64,000 nucleotides of DNA from Microbacterium sp. 1.5R (GTDB taxonomy: Bacteria; Actinomycetota; Actinomycetes; Actinomycetales; Microbacteriaceae), in assembly GCF_007667425.1 (NCBI RefSeq), contig NZ_VDRC01000002.1, positions 1,017,072 through 1,081,071 of the forward strand, given 5' to 3'. This document shows positions 35,157 through 42,798 of this stretch, piece after piece. Below the pieces are notes generated by a model. The model was not told the DNA's origin. It saw only the letters and a program-made list of their open reading frames with translations, and did not search any database. A program made the position numbers and the translations under genes. Position 1 is the first letter of the stretch. Each line of letters starts with the position of its first letter.

Positions 35157-36304
35157 ACGATCAGCTGACCGAGGAGGAGCGCGAGCTCGCCGCGATGGTG
35201 CGGGAGTTCGCCGATACCGTGGTGGCTCCGCAGTCGTACGAGGCGGACCGCACGCACACCCTGTCGATGGACGTGGTGGCGGCGATGGGGGATCTCGGCC
35301 TGTTCGGCCTCCCGTTCCCCGAGGAGTACGGCGGTCAGGGCGGCGACTACATGGCGCTCGGCATCGCCATCGAGGCGCTCGGGCGCGTCGACCAGTCGAT
35401 CGCCATCACGCTGGAGGCAGGCGTCAGCCTCGGCGCCATGCCCGTCTTCCGCTTCGGCACCGACGAGCAGCGGCAGGAGCTCCTGCCGGACCTCCTGGCC
35501 GGACGCGCCCTCGCCGGGTTCGGCCTCACCGAGCCCGAGGCGGGCAGCGACGCAGGCGCCACTCGCACCACGGCGCGTCTTGACGGCGATGAGTGGGTCA
35601 TCGACGGCTCCAAGCAGTTCATCACCAACTCCGGGACGCCGATCACCCGGTTCGTCACGGTGACCGCCGTCACCGGCCAGACCGACGGCCGCAAGGAGAT
35701 CTCGACGATCATCGTGCCCAACGGCACGCCGGGGTTCACCGTCGAGGCGCCCTACGACAAGGTCGGCTGGAACGCCTCCGACACGCACCCCCTCACGTTC
35801 GACGGCGTCCGCGTGCCGGCGGCGAACCTCGTGGGGCAGCGCGGGAGCGGCTTCCGCAACTTCCTCAGCATCCTCGACGAGGGGCGCATCGCGATCGCCG
35901 CCCTGTCGACGGGAGCCGCAGAAGGATGCCTCGAAGCCGCCGTCGACTACGCGAAGAGCCGGACCATCTTCGGCAGCGCGCTCAGCACCCGGCAGAACGC
36001 GCAGTTCACGCTGGCCCGCATGCGCGCCCGCGTGCACACCGCTCGCCTCGCCTGGCATCACGCGGCTCGACTGCGTGACGCCGGGCGTCCGTTCGCCGAG
36101 CAGGCGGCGATCGCGAAGCTCGTCGCCGGAGAGGCGGCGATGGACAACGCCCGCGACGCGACCCAGATCTTCGGCGGCAACGGTTTCATGAACGAGTTCC
36201 CGGTCGCGCGGCACTACCGCGACTCGAAGATCCTCGAGATCGGCGAAGGCACCACCGAGATGCAGCTGCTCGTGATCGCCCGCGCCCTCGGGCTCGCCGG
36301 GTAG
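35153..36304 (+). CDS. Acyl-CoA dehydrogenase, probable isovaleryl-CoA dehydrogenase
   Basis: A 383-residue FAD enzyme that oxidises an acyl-CoA to the 2,3-enoyl-CoA. Signature GFGLTEPEAGSDAGATRTTA is near residues 122-141 and the substrate/FAD block FITNSGTPITRFVTV is near 159. Near the end, QIFGGNGFMNEFPVARHYRDSKILEIGEGTTEMQ contains the catalytic Glu in the YEGT-equivalent position. In the M. tuberculosis cluster the equivalent is FadE19. The position between the carboxylase and the hydratase fits isovaleryl-CoA to 3-methylcrotonyl-CoA. Substrate is inferred from context. Confidence 0.9.
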   Translation: MNDQLTEEERELAAMVREFADTVVAPQSYEADRTHTLSMDVVAAMGDLGLFGLPFPEEYGGQGGDYMALGIAIEALGRVDQSIAITLEAGVSLGAMPVFRFGTDEQRQELLPDLLAGRALAGFGLTEPEAGSDAGATRTTARLDGDEWVIDGSKQFITNSGTPITRFVTVTAVTGQTDGRKEISTIIVPNGTPGFTVEAPYDKVGWNASDTHPLTFDGVRVPAANLVGQRGSGFRNFLSILDEGRIAIAALSTGAAEGCLEAAVDYAKSRTIFGSALSTRQNAQFTLARMRARVHTARLAWHHAARLRDAGRPFAEQAAIAKLVAGEAAMDNARDATQIFGGNGFMNEFPVARHYRDSKILEIGEGTTEMQLLVIARALGLAG

Positions 36305-36307
36305 CGT
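36302..36307 (+). promoter_or_regulatory. Candidate internal -10 element at the maoC start
   Basis: TAGCGT begins with the TAG stop of the acyl-CoA dehydrogenase and ends six bases before the ATG at 36314. It may give the last two genes extra, separate transcription. Confidence 0.4.
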
Positions 36308-36313
36308 GGCGGC

Positions 36314-36802
36314 ATGACCACGCACGACATCGTCCAGCGCGGACTGTACTTCGAAGAGTTCGAGCCGGACGCGCGTTACCTCCACCGACCTGGGCGCACC
36401 GCGACCGAGTCGGACAACGTGCTGTTCACGACCCTGACCATGAACACGCAGGCACTGCACCTCGATGCGGCCTTCGCGGAGGCCAAGGAGCCGTTCCGGG
36501 CCAGGCTGATGAACTCGATGTGGACGCTGTCGACGATGGTCGGATCCTCCGTGGCGCAACTGACGCAGGGCACCCTCGTCGCGCAGCTCGGGTTCGGCGA
36601 GATCGCGTTCCCGCACCCGCTCTTCGCCGGCGACACGCTCTACACCGAGAGCGTCGTCTCGGAGAAGCGGCTGTCGGCATCCCGACCGGGGCAGGGCATC
36701 GTGTCGATCGCGCACACCGGCCGCAACCAGGACGGTGTGGTCGTCGCCACTGCCTCGCGATCGGTGCTCGTGCACTGCCGACCCGAAGGGGGAAGCCGAT
36801 GA
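36314..36802 (+). CDS. MaoC-family hydratase
   Basis: A 162-residue hot-dog-fold (R)-specific hydratase. It has YLHRPGRTATESDNVLFTTLTMNTQALHLDAAFAEA, where Asp and His lie in the usual hydratase positions (about residues 34 and 49). FPHPLFAGDTLYTESVV follows near 100. The corresponding M. tuberculosis gene (Rv2499c) sits next to the citE-like lyase and is tied to itaconyl-CoA/3-methylglutaconyl-CoA hydration. The same function is inferred here. The stop overlaps the lyase start by four bases. Confidence 0.88.
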   Translation: MTTHDIVQRGLYFEEFEPDARYLHRPGRTATESDNVLFTTLTMNTQALHLDAAFAEAKEPFRARLMNSMWTLSTMVGSSVAQLTQGTLVAQLGFGEIAFPHPLFAGDTLYTESVVSEKRLSASRPGQGIVSIAHTGRNQDGVVVATASRSVLVHCRPEGGSR

Positions 36803-37605
36803 CCTTCGGCCTCGGACCCGGCCTCCTGTTCTGCCCCGCCGATCGTCCGGAGCGTTTCGAGGGAGCGCTGCGGAAGGCGGATGCCGTGATCCTCGACCTC
36901 GAGGACGCCGTGCTGCCTGACGCCAAGGTGACGGCGCGCGGCAATCTCGTCGACGCCCATCTCGACCCGGATCGCGTGATCGTGCGCGTGAATTCGCCGG
37001 AGTCGCCGGAATTCATCTCGGACCTCGCGACTCTGAACCAGACGGACTTCCGCCGGGTGATGGTCGCGAAGACAGAGGACCCGGACGCGCTCTCGGCATT
37101 CGATGAGCGCTTCGAACTGATCGCCCTGTGCGAGACGGCACGCGGGGTGCAGGCTGTCGATCGGATCGCCGCCCACCCGCGTGTGGTCGCGATGATGTGG
37201 GGAGCGGAAGACCTCGTCGCCTCCCTCGGCGGCACGTCCAGTCGGACGGATGCCGGGGGCTACCGCGACATCGCGCGCTATGCGCGTTCTCGTGTGCTGC
37301 TCGAAGCAGGCGCTCGTGGGAAGGCGGCCATCGACGCCGTGCACGTCGACATCGACGACGTCACGGGCCTGGAGAGGGAAGCCAGGGATGCCGCAGCCTC
37401 GGGTTTCGCGGCGACGGCCTGCATCCATCCGAACCAGGTCGCGGTCATCAGAGACGCCTATGCCCCCGATGCCGAGACGGTGGAATGGGCCCATGCCGTC
37501 GTGAGTGCGGCGGAGTCGGAGCGCGGCGTCTTCCGCTTCCGCGGTCGCATGGTCGATGAGCCGGTCCTTCGGCATGCCAGGTCGGTCCTCGCCCGCGCGC
37601 GCTGA
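36799..37605 (+). CDS. citE: CitE-like CoA ester lyase (HpcH/HpaI family)
   Basis: A 268-residue TIM-barrel lyase with LLFCPADRPERFEGALRKADAVILDLEDAV near residues 9-38, where Arg and the DLEDAV acid motif bind Mg and CoA ester. VALCETARGVQ-type and WGAEDLVASLGG motifs are also present, and GFAATACIHPNQVAVI lies near the end. The M. tuberculosis counterpart Rv2498c cleaves citramalyl-CoA and (R)-HMG-CoA-type substrates in itaconate and leucine breakdown. That activity is the best inference here. It is last in the operon. Confidence 0.9.
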   Translation: MTFGLGPGLLFCPADRPERFEGALRKADAVILDLEDAVLPDAKVTARGNLVDAHLDPDRVIVRVNSPESPEFISDLATLNQTDFRRVMVAKTEDPDALSAFDERFELIALCETARGVQAVDRIAAHPRVVAMMWGAEDLVASLGGTSSRTDAGGYRDIARYARSRVLLEAGARGKAAIDAVHVDIDDVTGLEREARDAAASGFAATACIHPNQVAVIRDAYAPDAETVEWAHAVVSAAESERGVFRFRGRMVDEPVLRHARSVLARAR

Positions 37606-37662
37606 GCGGACGCGCACGTACGAGGCCCGGCGTCCGACACGGAGGATCGGCCGATCAGCCCG

Positions 37663-38250
37663 TCAGAGCAGGATGGCCGGTTCGATGAGCCGCAACGAAC
37701 CGGGCGAGGCCTCGAAGCGGTGCACGGAGCCGTTGGGGAGCACTTCACCGACGCGGGGCAGCGTGCCGCCGGACACATGGTCGATCAGTGAGCGGATCAC
37801 CCCTCCGTGGGTCACGACGATCACGGACTCGGCGACTGGGGCCGACCGTCGCCGGGAGTCGCGCGCGATGGCGTCGAGCGCGCGGAGGGCGCGGTCGGCG
37901 ACGCCCTCCAGGGTCTCGGCACCGGGCACCGGAGCGAGCCAGTCGCCGTACAGCTCCAGGTACTCGGACACGAGCTTGCCCTCGCCGTCGCCGAACTCGC
38001 GCTCGCGCAGGTCCGGCACGAGGGCGGGGGAGTCGAGTCCGAGTTCCGTCGCGATGATCTCGGCGGTCTCCCTGGCACGCACGAGGGGGCTGGCGTAGAT
38101 CATGTCGTGAGCGGTGTCGGAGAGCAGACCGGCCGCCGTCCTGGCATCCGCCCTGCCCGTCTCGTTCAACGGGATGTCGGTCGACCCCTGGATGCGCCGA
38201 GCGAGGTTCCAGTCGGTCTGGCCGTGCCGGACGAGGGTGATGAGGGTCAT
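37663..38250 (-). CDS. Histidine phosphatase (phosphoglycerate mutase-like)
   Basis: A 195-residue phosphatase of the histidine-phosphatase superfamily. The catalytic RHGQTDWN is at residues 8-15. YASPLVRARETAEI holds the second Arg and a Glu, and THGGVIRSLIDH is the distal catalytic His. The small size and the single alpha/beta domain indicate a phosphatase (CobC/GpmB type) rather than glycolytic mutase; the substrate is unknown. The ATG overlaps the stop of the sirtuin gene by four bases, so the two are translationally coupled. Confidence 0.9.
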   Translation of the reverse strand: MTLITLVRHGQTDWNLARRIQGSTDIPLNETGRADARTAAGLLSDTAHDMIYASPLVRARETAEIIATELGLDSPALVPDLREREFGDGEGKLVSEYLELYGDWLAPVPGAETLEGVADRALRALDAIARDSRRRSAPVAESVIVVTHGGVIRSLIDHVSGGTLPRVGEVLPNGSVHRFEASPGSLRLIEPAILL

Positions 38251-39086
38251 GAGAGAAGCTCCTGCAGGGCGGGGAGGACGTCGCTCGTGCCGGCCGCGAT
38301 GGTGAGATCGGCCCAGACGTCGGCGCGCGTCGGCTCCCGATTGATGATGACGAGAGGGATGCTGCGCCGCCGGGCCCGTTCGACGAGGCGCACGCCCGAG
38401 TTCACGACGAGGGACGACCCCGCCACGATCATGGCGTCGCTCGAGCGCAGCAGCGACTCGGCGGCCTTGAAACGGTCGAGGGGGACGTACTCGCCGAAGA
38501 ACACGACGTCCGGCTTCAACATCCCGTCGCAGACGGTGCAGGTCGGCACGACGAATCCGTCGGTGCTCTCCGGCAGCACGTCGCCGTCGGGGGCGAGCTT
38601 CACGTTCTCGGGCACCGTGATCCAGGGGTTGAGCTCCTCGATCTGGGTCGCGATGTCGCGCCGGTCGAAGACCTGCCCGCAGCGCAGGCAGAGCACGCGG
38701 CGCATGGTGCCGTGCACCTCGATGACCCGCGAGCTGCCGGCGCGCAGGTGCAACCCGTCGACGTTCTGCGTGATGACGCCGGTGACGAGACCGCGCGACT
38801 CCATCTCGGCGAGCGCGAGGTGCCCGGGGTTGGGGTCGGCGCGGGCGAAGGCACGCCAGCCGAGGTGGCCACCCACCCAGTAGCGACGCCGCGCGGCCTC
38901 GTCGCCGAGGTAGCGCTGGATCGTCATGGGGTCGGCACGCGTCCGGGCGCCCTCGCCGCGGTAGGCGGGGATGCCGGAATCCGTCGAGACGCCCGCCCCC
39001 GTCAGGAGGGCGATGCGGCGGCCGGACAGGAGTTCGGCGGTGCGAGCGACGACGGCCGACAACTCGGCCGGACTCGAATCACTCAC
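38247..39086 (-). CDS. Sir2-family NAD-dependent deacylase
   Basis: A 279-residue sirtuin. The NAD motif LTGAGVSTDSGIPAYRG is at about residues 27-43, TQNVDGLHLRAG and the catalytic His of EVHGTMRRVLC follow. The zinc ribbon is CLRCG then CTVCDG. The FGEYVP and AGSSLVVNSGV blocks close the NAD pocket. It removes acyl groups from lysine, consuming NAD. GTG at 39086 has GGAGGAGG upstream. A readthrough to 39125 would add 13 residues outside the family. It is cotranscribed with the histidine phosphatase and divergent from the RNA methyltransferase. Confidence 0.93.
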   Translation of the reverse strand: MSDSSPAELSAVVARTAELLSGRRIALLTGAGVSTDSGIPAYRGEGARTRADPMTIQRYLGDEAARRRYWVGGHLGWRAFARADPNPGHLALAEMESRGLVTGVITQNVDGLHLRAGSSRVIEVHGTMRRVLCLRCGQVFDRRDIATQIEELNPWITVPENVKLAPDGDVLPESTDGFVVPTCTVCDGMLKPDVVFFGEYVPLDRFKAAESLLRSSDAMIVAGSSLVVNSGVRLVERARRRSIPLVIINREPTRADVWADLTIAAGTSDVLPALQELLS

Positions 39087-39151
39087 GGGACCTCCTCCCC
39101 GAAGTCTACGGCGTGGGGCCGACACTCCGTCGCAGATGGGAGAGTGGAGCG

Positions 39152-39955
39152 GTGGAAATCCTGGAAGTGGCGGATGCCGCGGACCCCCGTCTCGACGACT
39201 ATCGAGGTCTCACCGACACCGCGCTCCGCCGGGTGTCGGAGCCTGCCGGCGGTCTGTACATCGCCGAATCGGCGAAGGTCATCCAGCGCGCCGTCACCGC
39301 AGGACACCGCCCGCGGTCGGTGATGGTGCAGCGGCGGTGGGTCGACGGCATCCGCTCGATGATGGCGGATCTCGACGTGCCGGTGTACGTGGTCCCGGAC
39401 GCGGTGGCCGAGGCCGTCGCCGGGTTCGCGGTGCACCGCGGTGCGCTTGCGGCCATGCATCGACCGGAGCTGCCGAGCGTGGCGTCGGTCGTGGCGGGCG
39501 CGCAGCTCGTGCTGATCCTCGCCGACATCGGCGACCACGCGAACATCGGGGCGGCCTTCCGCGCGGCCGCCGGTCTCGGCGCGGACGCCGTGCTCGTGTC
39601 ACCGGGCTGCGCCGACCCGCTGTACCGTCGCAGCGTGCGCGTCAGCATGGGCACCGTGTTCCAGGTGCCGTGGACCCGCATGAAGGACTGGGAGAGCGCG
39701 GTCGAGGTGCTCCACGACGCGAAGATCGCCACCGCCGCCCTGGCGCTCGATGACCGGGCCGTGTCGTTGGGCGATTTCGCACGTTCCCGCCCGGAGCGGG
39801 TCGCGCTGATGCTGGGGTCGGAGGGGGAGGGGCTGTCACCGGCGGCGATGGCCCTGGCCGATCACATCGTGACGATCCCGATGAGCGGGGGAGTCGACTC
39901 CCTCAACGTCGCGTCGGCCGCGGCGGTCGCGCTCTGGGCGCTCGGCGGCACCTGA
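39152..39955 (+). CDS. SpoU/TrmH-family RNA 2'-O-methyltransferase
   Basis: A 267-residue SPOUT methyltransferase. The N-terminal substrate domain (about residues 1-95, with GGLYIAESAKVIQRAVTAGHRPRSVMV) precedes the knotted catalytic domain. Motif 1 LILADIGDHANIGAAFRAAAGLG is near 121-143, motif 2 VALMLGSEGEGLSPAAMALAD is near 213-233, and motif 3 IPMSGGVDSLNVASAAAVALW is near 239-259. It methylates a ribose in rRNA or tRNA with S-adenosylmethionine; the target is not determined. GTG at 39152 is preceded by GGGAGAGTGGAG. Confidence 0.92.
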   Translation: MEILEVADAADPRLDDYRGLTDTALRRVSEPAGGLYIAESAKVIQRAVTAGHRPRSVMVQRRWVDGIRSMMADLDVPVYVVPDAVAEAVAGFAVHRGALAAMHRPELPSVASVVAGAQLVLILADIGDHANIGAAFRAAAGLGADAVLVSPGCADPLYRRSVRVSMGTVFQVPWTRMKDWESAVEVLHDAKIATAALALDDRAVSLGDFARSRPERVALMLGSEGEGLSPAAMALADHIVTIPMSGGVDSLNVASAAAVALWALGGT

Positions 39956-39977
39956 CCGCGAGTGCTGCGGCGAGACC

Positions 39978-40808
39978 TCAGCGGTTCTCGGGGAGCCGGA
40001 GGAACGGAACCGCATCGGGGCGCTTCGCCGCCACGTGGTCACCGGAGGACTGATGCCGCAGCCTGCGCAGCACCCAGGGCACCAGATGTTCGCGCGCCCA
40101 TCCCAGGTCCTCGGAGCGGGCTTCGCGCCAGGTGCGCAGGGGGAGGGGTTCCGGCTGCATGGGCTCCAGGTCGTTGGGGACGTTGAGTGCGCGCAGCACC
40201 ATTCGCGCGACCTCGTGGTGTCCGAGCGCGTTGTAGTGCAGTCGGTCGTCGTCGAAGAAGCGCATGTCCTGGACGACCTTGAGCGCCCACTGGTCGGCGA
40301 CGATGCAATCGTGGCGGTCGGCGATCGCACGCACGTTCTCGTTGTAGATGGCGACCTTCCCGCGGAAGGGGCGGAAGACGGGTGTGAAGCCCGTGTCGAC
40401 GCCGGTGAACAGCAGCACCGCCGCGCCGGTGGAGGCGAGGCGTGCGACGGCATCCTCGAGCTGCGCGGCGATCGCGTCAGGGTCTGTGCCGGGGCGGATC
40501 ACGTCGTTGCCGCCGGCGCAGATCGACACGAGGTCGGGTCGCAGGGCGACGGCCGGCTCGATCTGGTCCTCCACGATCTGGGCGATCAGCTTGCCCCGCA
40601 CCGCCAGATTGGCGTAGGCGAAGTCGTCGACCTGCTGCGTCAGCACCTCCGCCACGCGGTCGGCCCATCCGCGGTGTCCGCCGGGAACGGCGGGATCGGG
40701 GTCTCCGATGCCTTCGGTAAACGAATCGCCCACTGCCACGAATCGACGCCAGGGGTGCGGCGTGTCGTTGGCCACGTAGGGGGTCCGGGTCGAATCCTGG
40801 TCGGTCAT
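39978..40808 (-). CDS. SGNH/GDSL hydrolase
   Basis: A 276-residue esterase of the SGNH superfamily with no signal peptide. Block I FVAVGDSFTEGIGDPD (Ser nucleophile near residue 30), block II with ANLAVRGKLI, block III ICAGGNDVIRPGTD (Asn) and block V DRLHYNALGHHEVA (Asp/His) are all present. A C-terminal extension of about 55 residues (EPLPLRTWREARSEDLGWAREHLVPW onward) is unusual for the family and common to actinobacterial homologues. Start 40808 has AAGGAGAG upstream. Substrate unknown. Confidence 0.9.
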   Translation of the reverse strand: MTDQDSTRTPYVANDTPHPWRRFVAVGDSFTEGIGDPDPAVPGGHRGWADRVAEVLTQQVDDFAYANLAVRGKLIAQIVEDQIEPAVALRPDLVSICAGGNDVIRPGTDPDAIAAQLEDAVARLASTGAAVLLFTGVDTGFTPVFRPFRGKVAIYNENVRAIADRHDCIVADQWALKVVQDMRFFDDDRLHYNALGHHEVARMVLRALNVPNDLEPMQPEPLPLRTWREARSEDLGWAREHLVPWVLRRLRHQSSGDHVAAKRPDAVPFLRLPENR

Positions 40809-40919
40809 CCAGCTCTCCTTCACGAACATGCGCCGCGTACCGGTGGCGGCGGCGCAGTGACCGAGCCTACTCCGCGGCCGGCATGTGCACGGGAGCGATC
40901 CGGTGTCGGTGGCAGCGAT

Positions 40920-40925
40920 TATCGT
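40920..40925 (+). promoter_or_regulatory. Candidate -10 element of the helicase gene
   Basis: TATCGT ends seven bases before the ATG at 40933; there is no ribosome-binding site between them. Confidence 0.45.
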
Positions 40926-40932
40926 TGTCTCG

Positions 40933-42675
40933 ATGCTCTCTCCGTCTTTCCCTCAGCGTGCCCCGTGGGGAACCGCCAACAAGCTGCGCGCCTGGCAGCA
41001 GGAAGCACTCGAGCAGTACTTCGACGCTGATCAGCGCGACTTCCTCGTGGCGGCGACACCCGGCGCAGGCAAGACCACGTTCGCTCTGACCCTCGCGGTC
41101 GAACTCCTGCGCAGCGGTGAGGTCAACCGCATCATCGTGGTCGCCCCCACCGAGCACCTGAAGACCCAATGGGCCGATGCCGCCGCGCGCGTGCACATCC
41201 GGCTCGACCCGCATTTCAAGAACAGCCACTGGGCACCGGCCAGGCACTATCACGGCGCCGTCGTCACCTATGCACAGGTCGCGGCCAAGTCCTCGGTGCA
41301 TCGCCACCTCACCGAAGACGCGAACACCCTCGTCATCCTCGACGAGGTGCATCACGGAGGCGACGCGCTGAGCTGGGGCGATGCGATACGCGACGCCTAC
41401 GGACCGGCCAAACGGCGTCTCCTTCTCTCCGGCACGCCGTTCCGCAGCGATACCGCGCCCATCCCGTTCGTCGAATACCACCCCGACGAATCCGGTGCGC
41501 GGATCTCGCGCACCGACTACAACTACGGCTACGGGCGCGCCCTCGCCGACGGCGTCGTCCGTCCGGTGCTCTTCCACATGTACGCGGGCAAGATGCGGTG
41601 GCGCACGACCTCGGGTGACGAGCTCGAGACCCACCTCGGGCAGGACAACACGAAAGACGTCACGTCGCAGGCGTGGCGCACCGCGCTCGACCCGGAGGGC
41701 GAGTGGATGCCGGCGGTGCTGTCGGCCGCAGACCGCCGCCTCACCGAGATCCGGCACCACATACCGGATGCCGGTGGCCTCGTGCTCGCGACCGACCAGA
41801 CCGTGGCCCGCGCCTACGCGAAGATCCTGCACAGCATCACCCGACAGCAGCCGACGATCGTCCTCTCCGACGACGCGACGGCATCCGCACGCATCGAGAA
41901 GTTCAGCGCGAGTGACGATCGCTGGATGGTCGCGGTCCGCATGGTCTCAGAGGGCGTCGACGTGCCGCGCCTCGCGGTCGGCGTGTACGCCACCTCATCG
42001 TCGACCCCGCTCTTCTTCGCGCAGGCCATCGGCCGCTTCGTGCGGGCCCGCCGTCGAGGTGAGGCCGCGAGCGTGTTCCTCCCGCAGGTGCCGGTGCTCA
42101 TGGGCCTCGCCAACGAGATGGACAAGCAGCGCGATCACGCGCTCGATCGGCAGTCGCATGACGACGACGGCCTCGAGGACTCCCTTCTCGACAGCGCCAA
42201 CCGCGAGGACGACGCCTCCGACGCCCTGACCCAGGAGTTCAGCTACCAGGCGCTGTCGTCGATCGCGCACTTCGACCGCCTGGTGTTCGAGGGGCAGGAG
42301 TTCGGCCAGCTGGCGGAACCCGGCTCGCCCGAGGAGGAGGAGTTCATCGGGTTCCCCGGACTCCTCGAGCCCGAGCACGTGCACGAACTCCTCATGCAAC
42401 GGCAGGCGCGGCAGTCGAGGCTTCGCGAGGCGCGCGAAGCCTCGGCAGGCCCCACCGAGACGACGACGCTCCCGGCACCGCTCCATCGGACGCTCAAGGA
42501 GCAACGGCAGCTGCTGAACAGCCTCGTCGGTCTCTACGCCAGGCAGAAGGGCGAACCGCACGGTGCGGTCCACGCCGAGCTCCGCCGCATCTGCGGGGGC
42601 CCGGCGGTCGCACAGGCCACCGTCACTCAGTTGCAGGCGCGCATCGACGTGCTGCGCAAGCGCGTGCGGTCCTGA
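40933..42675 (+). CDS. DEAD/DEAH-box (ResIII-type) helicase
   Basis: A 580-residue superfamily 2 helicase. Walker A ATPGAGKTTFALTLA is at about residues 42-56, motif II is ILDEVHHGGDALSW and motif III is LLLSGTPFRSD. Domain 2 contains MVSEGVDVPRLAVGVYATSS and AQAIGRFVRARRRGE (motif VI). The C-terminal 190 residues are acidic then helical (QRQARQSRLREAREAS) and match no domain I know. It is not associated with restriction or defence genes. Proteins of this kind are conserved in actinobacteria without a settled role. No nuclease domain is present. Confidence 0.88.
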   Translation: MLSPSFPQRAPWGTANKLRAWQQEALEQYFDADQRDFLVAATPGAGKTTFALTLAVELLRSGEVNRIIVVAPTEHLKTQWADAAARVHIRLDPHFKNSHWAPARHYHGAVVTYAQVAAKSSVHRHLTEDANTLVILDEVHHGGDALSWGDAIRDAYGPAKRRLLLSGTPFRSDTAPIPFVEYHPDESGARISRTDYNYGYGRALADGVVRPVLFHMYAGKMRWRTTSGDELETHLGQDNTKDVTSQAWRTALDPEGEWMPAVLSAADRRLTEIRHHIPDAGGLVLATDQTVARAYAKILHSITRQQPTIVLSDDATASARIEKFSASDDRWMVAVRMVSEGVDVPRLAVGVYATSSSTPLFFAQAIGRFVRARRRGEAASVFLPQVPVLMGLANEMDKQRDHALDRQSHDDDGLEDSLLDSANREDDASDALTQEFSYQALSSIAHFDRLVFEGQEFGQLAEPGSPEEEEFIGFPGLLEPEHVHELLMQRQARQSRLREAREASAGPTETTTLPAPLHRTLKEQRQLLNSLVGLYARQKGEPHGAVHAELRRICGGPAVAQATVTQLQARIDVLRKRVRS

Positions 42676-42706
42676 CCGCGGTCGTCCGCGACCCCTCTTC
42701 GCCGCC

Positions 42707-42735
42707 CCGAAAAGCTGGCAATCGGAGCTTTTCGG
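42707..42735. promoter_or_regulatory. Palindrome upstream of the ferritin-VIT gene
   Basis: CCGAAAAGCT and AGCTTTTCGG form a perfect 10-bp inverted repeat with a nine-base centre, 63 bases before the ATG. There is no T run after it. The right arm sits where the -35 would be if the TTAGCG at 42758-42763 is part of the -10, so an operator is as likely as a terminator of the helicase gene. Confidence 0.5.
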
Positions 42736-42798
42736 CGTGCCCGTCCGATCGCTCCCGTTAGCGTGGAACGACCCCCGCAGCAGTACCGAGGAGACTCC

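Noticed and set aside
34403..36775. 790-codon minus-strand frame across the carboxylase and dehydrogenase genes
   Set aside because: It is antisense to genes with full catalytic motifs; its sequence is the mirrored composition expected of GC-rich coding DNA.
26865..37605. Recently acquired metabolic island
   Set aside because: Base composition and codon use look like the rest of the window, there is no mobile element or tRNA edge, and the cluster is known from other actinobacteria.
40933..42675. Part of a restriction or phage-defence system
   Set aside because: The helicase has a ResIII-like ATPase, but there is no nuclease, methylase or other defence gene around it; neighbours are housekeeping genes.
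42707..42735. Confident rho-independent terminator of the helicase gene
   Set aside because: The stem is good but there is no T run on the plus strand, so it is listed as a regulatory palindrome instead.
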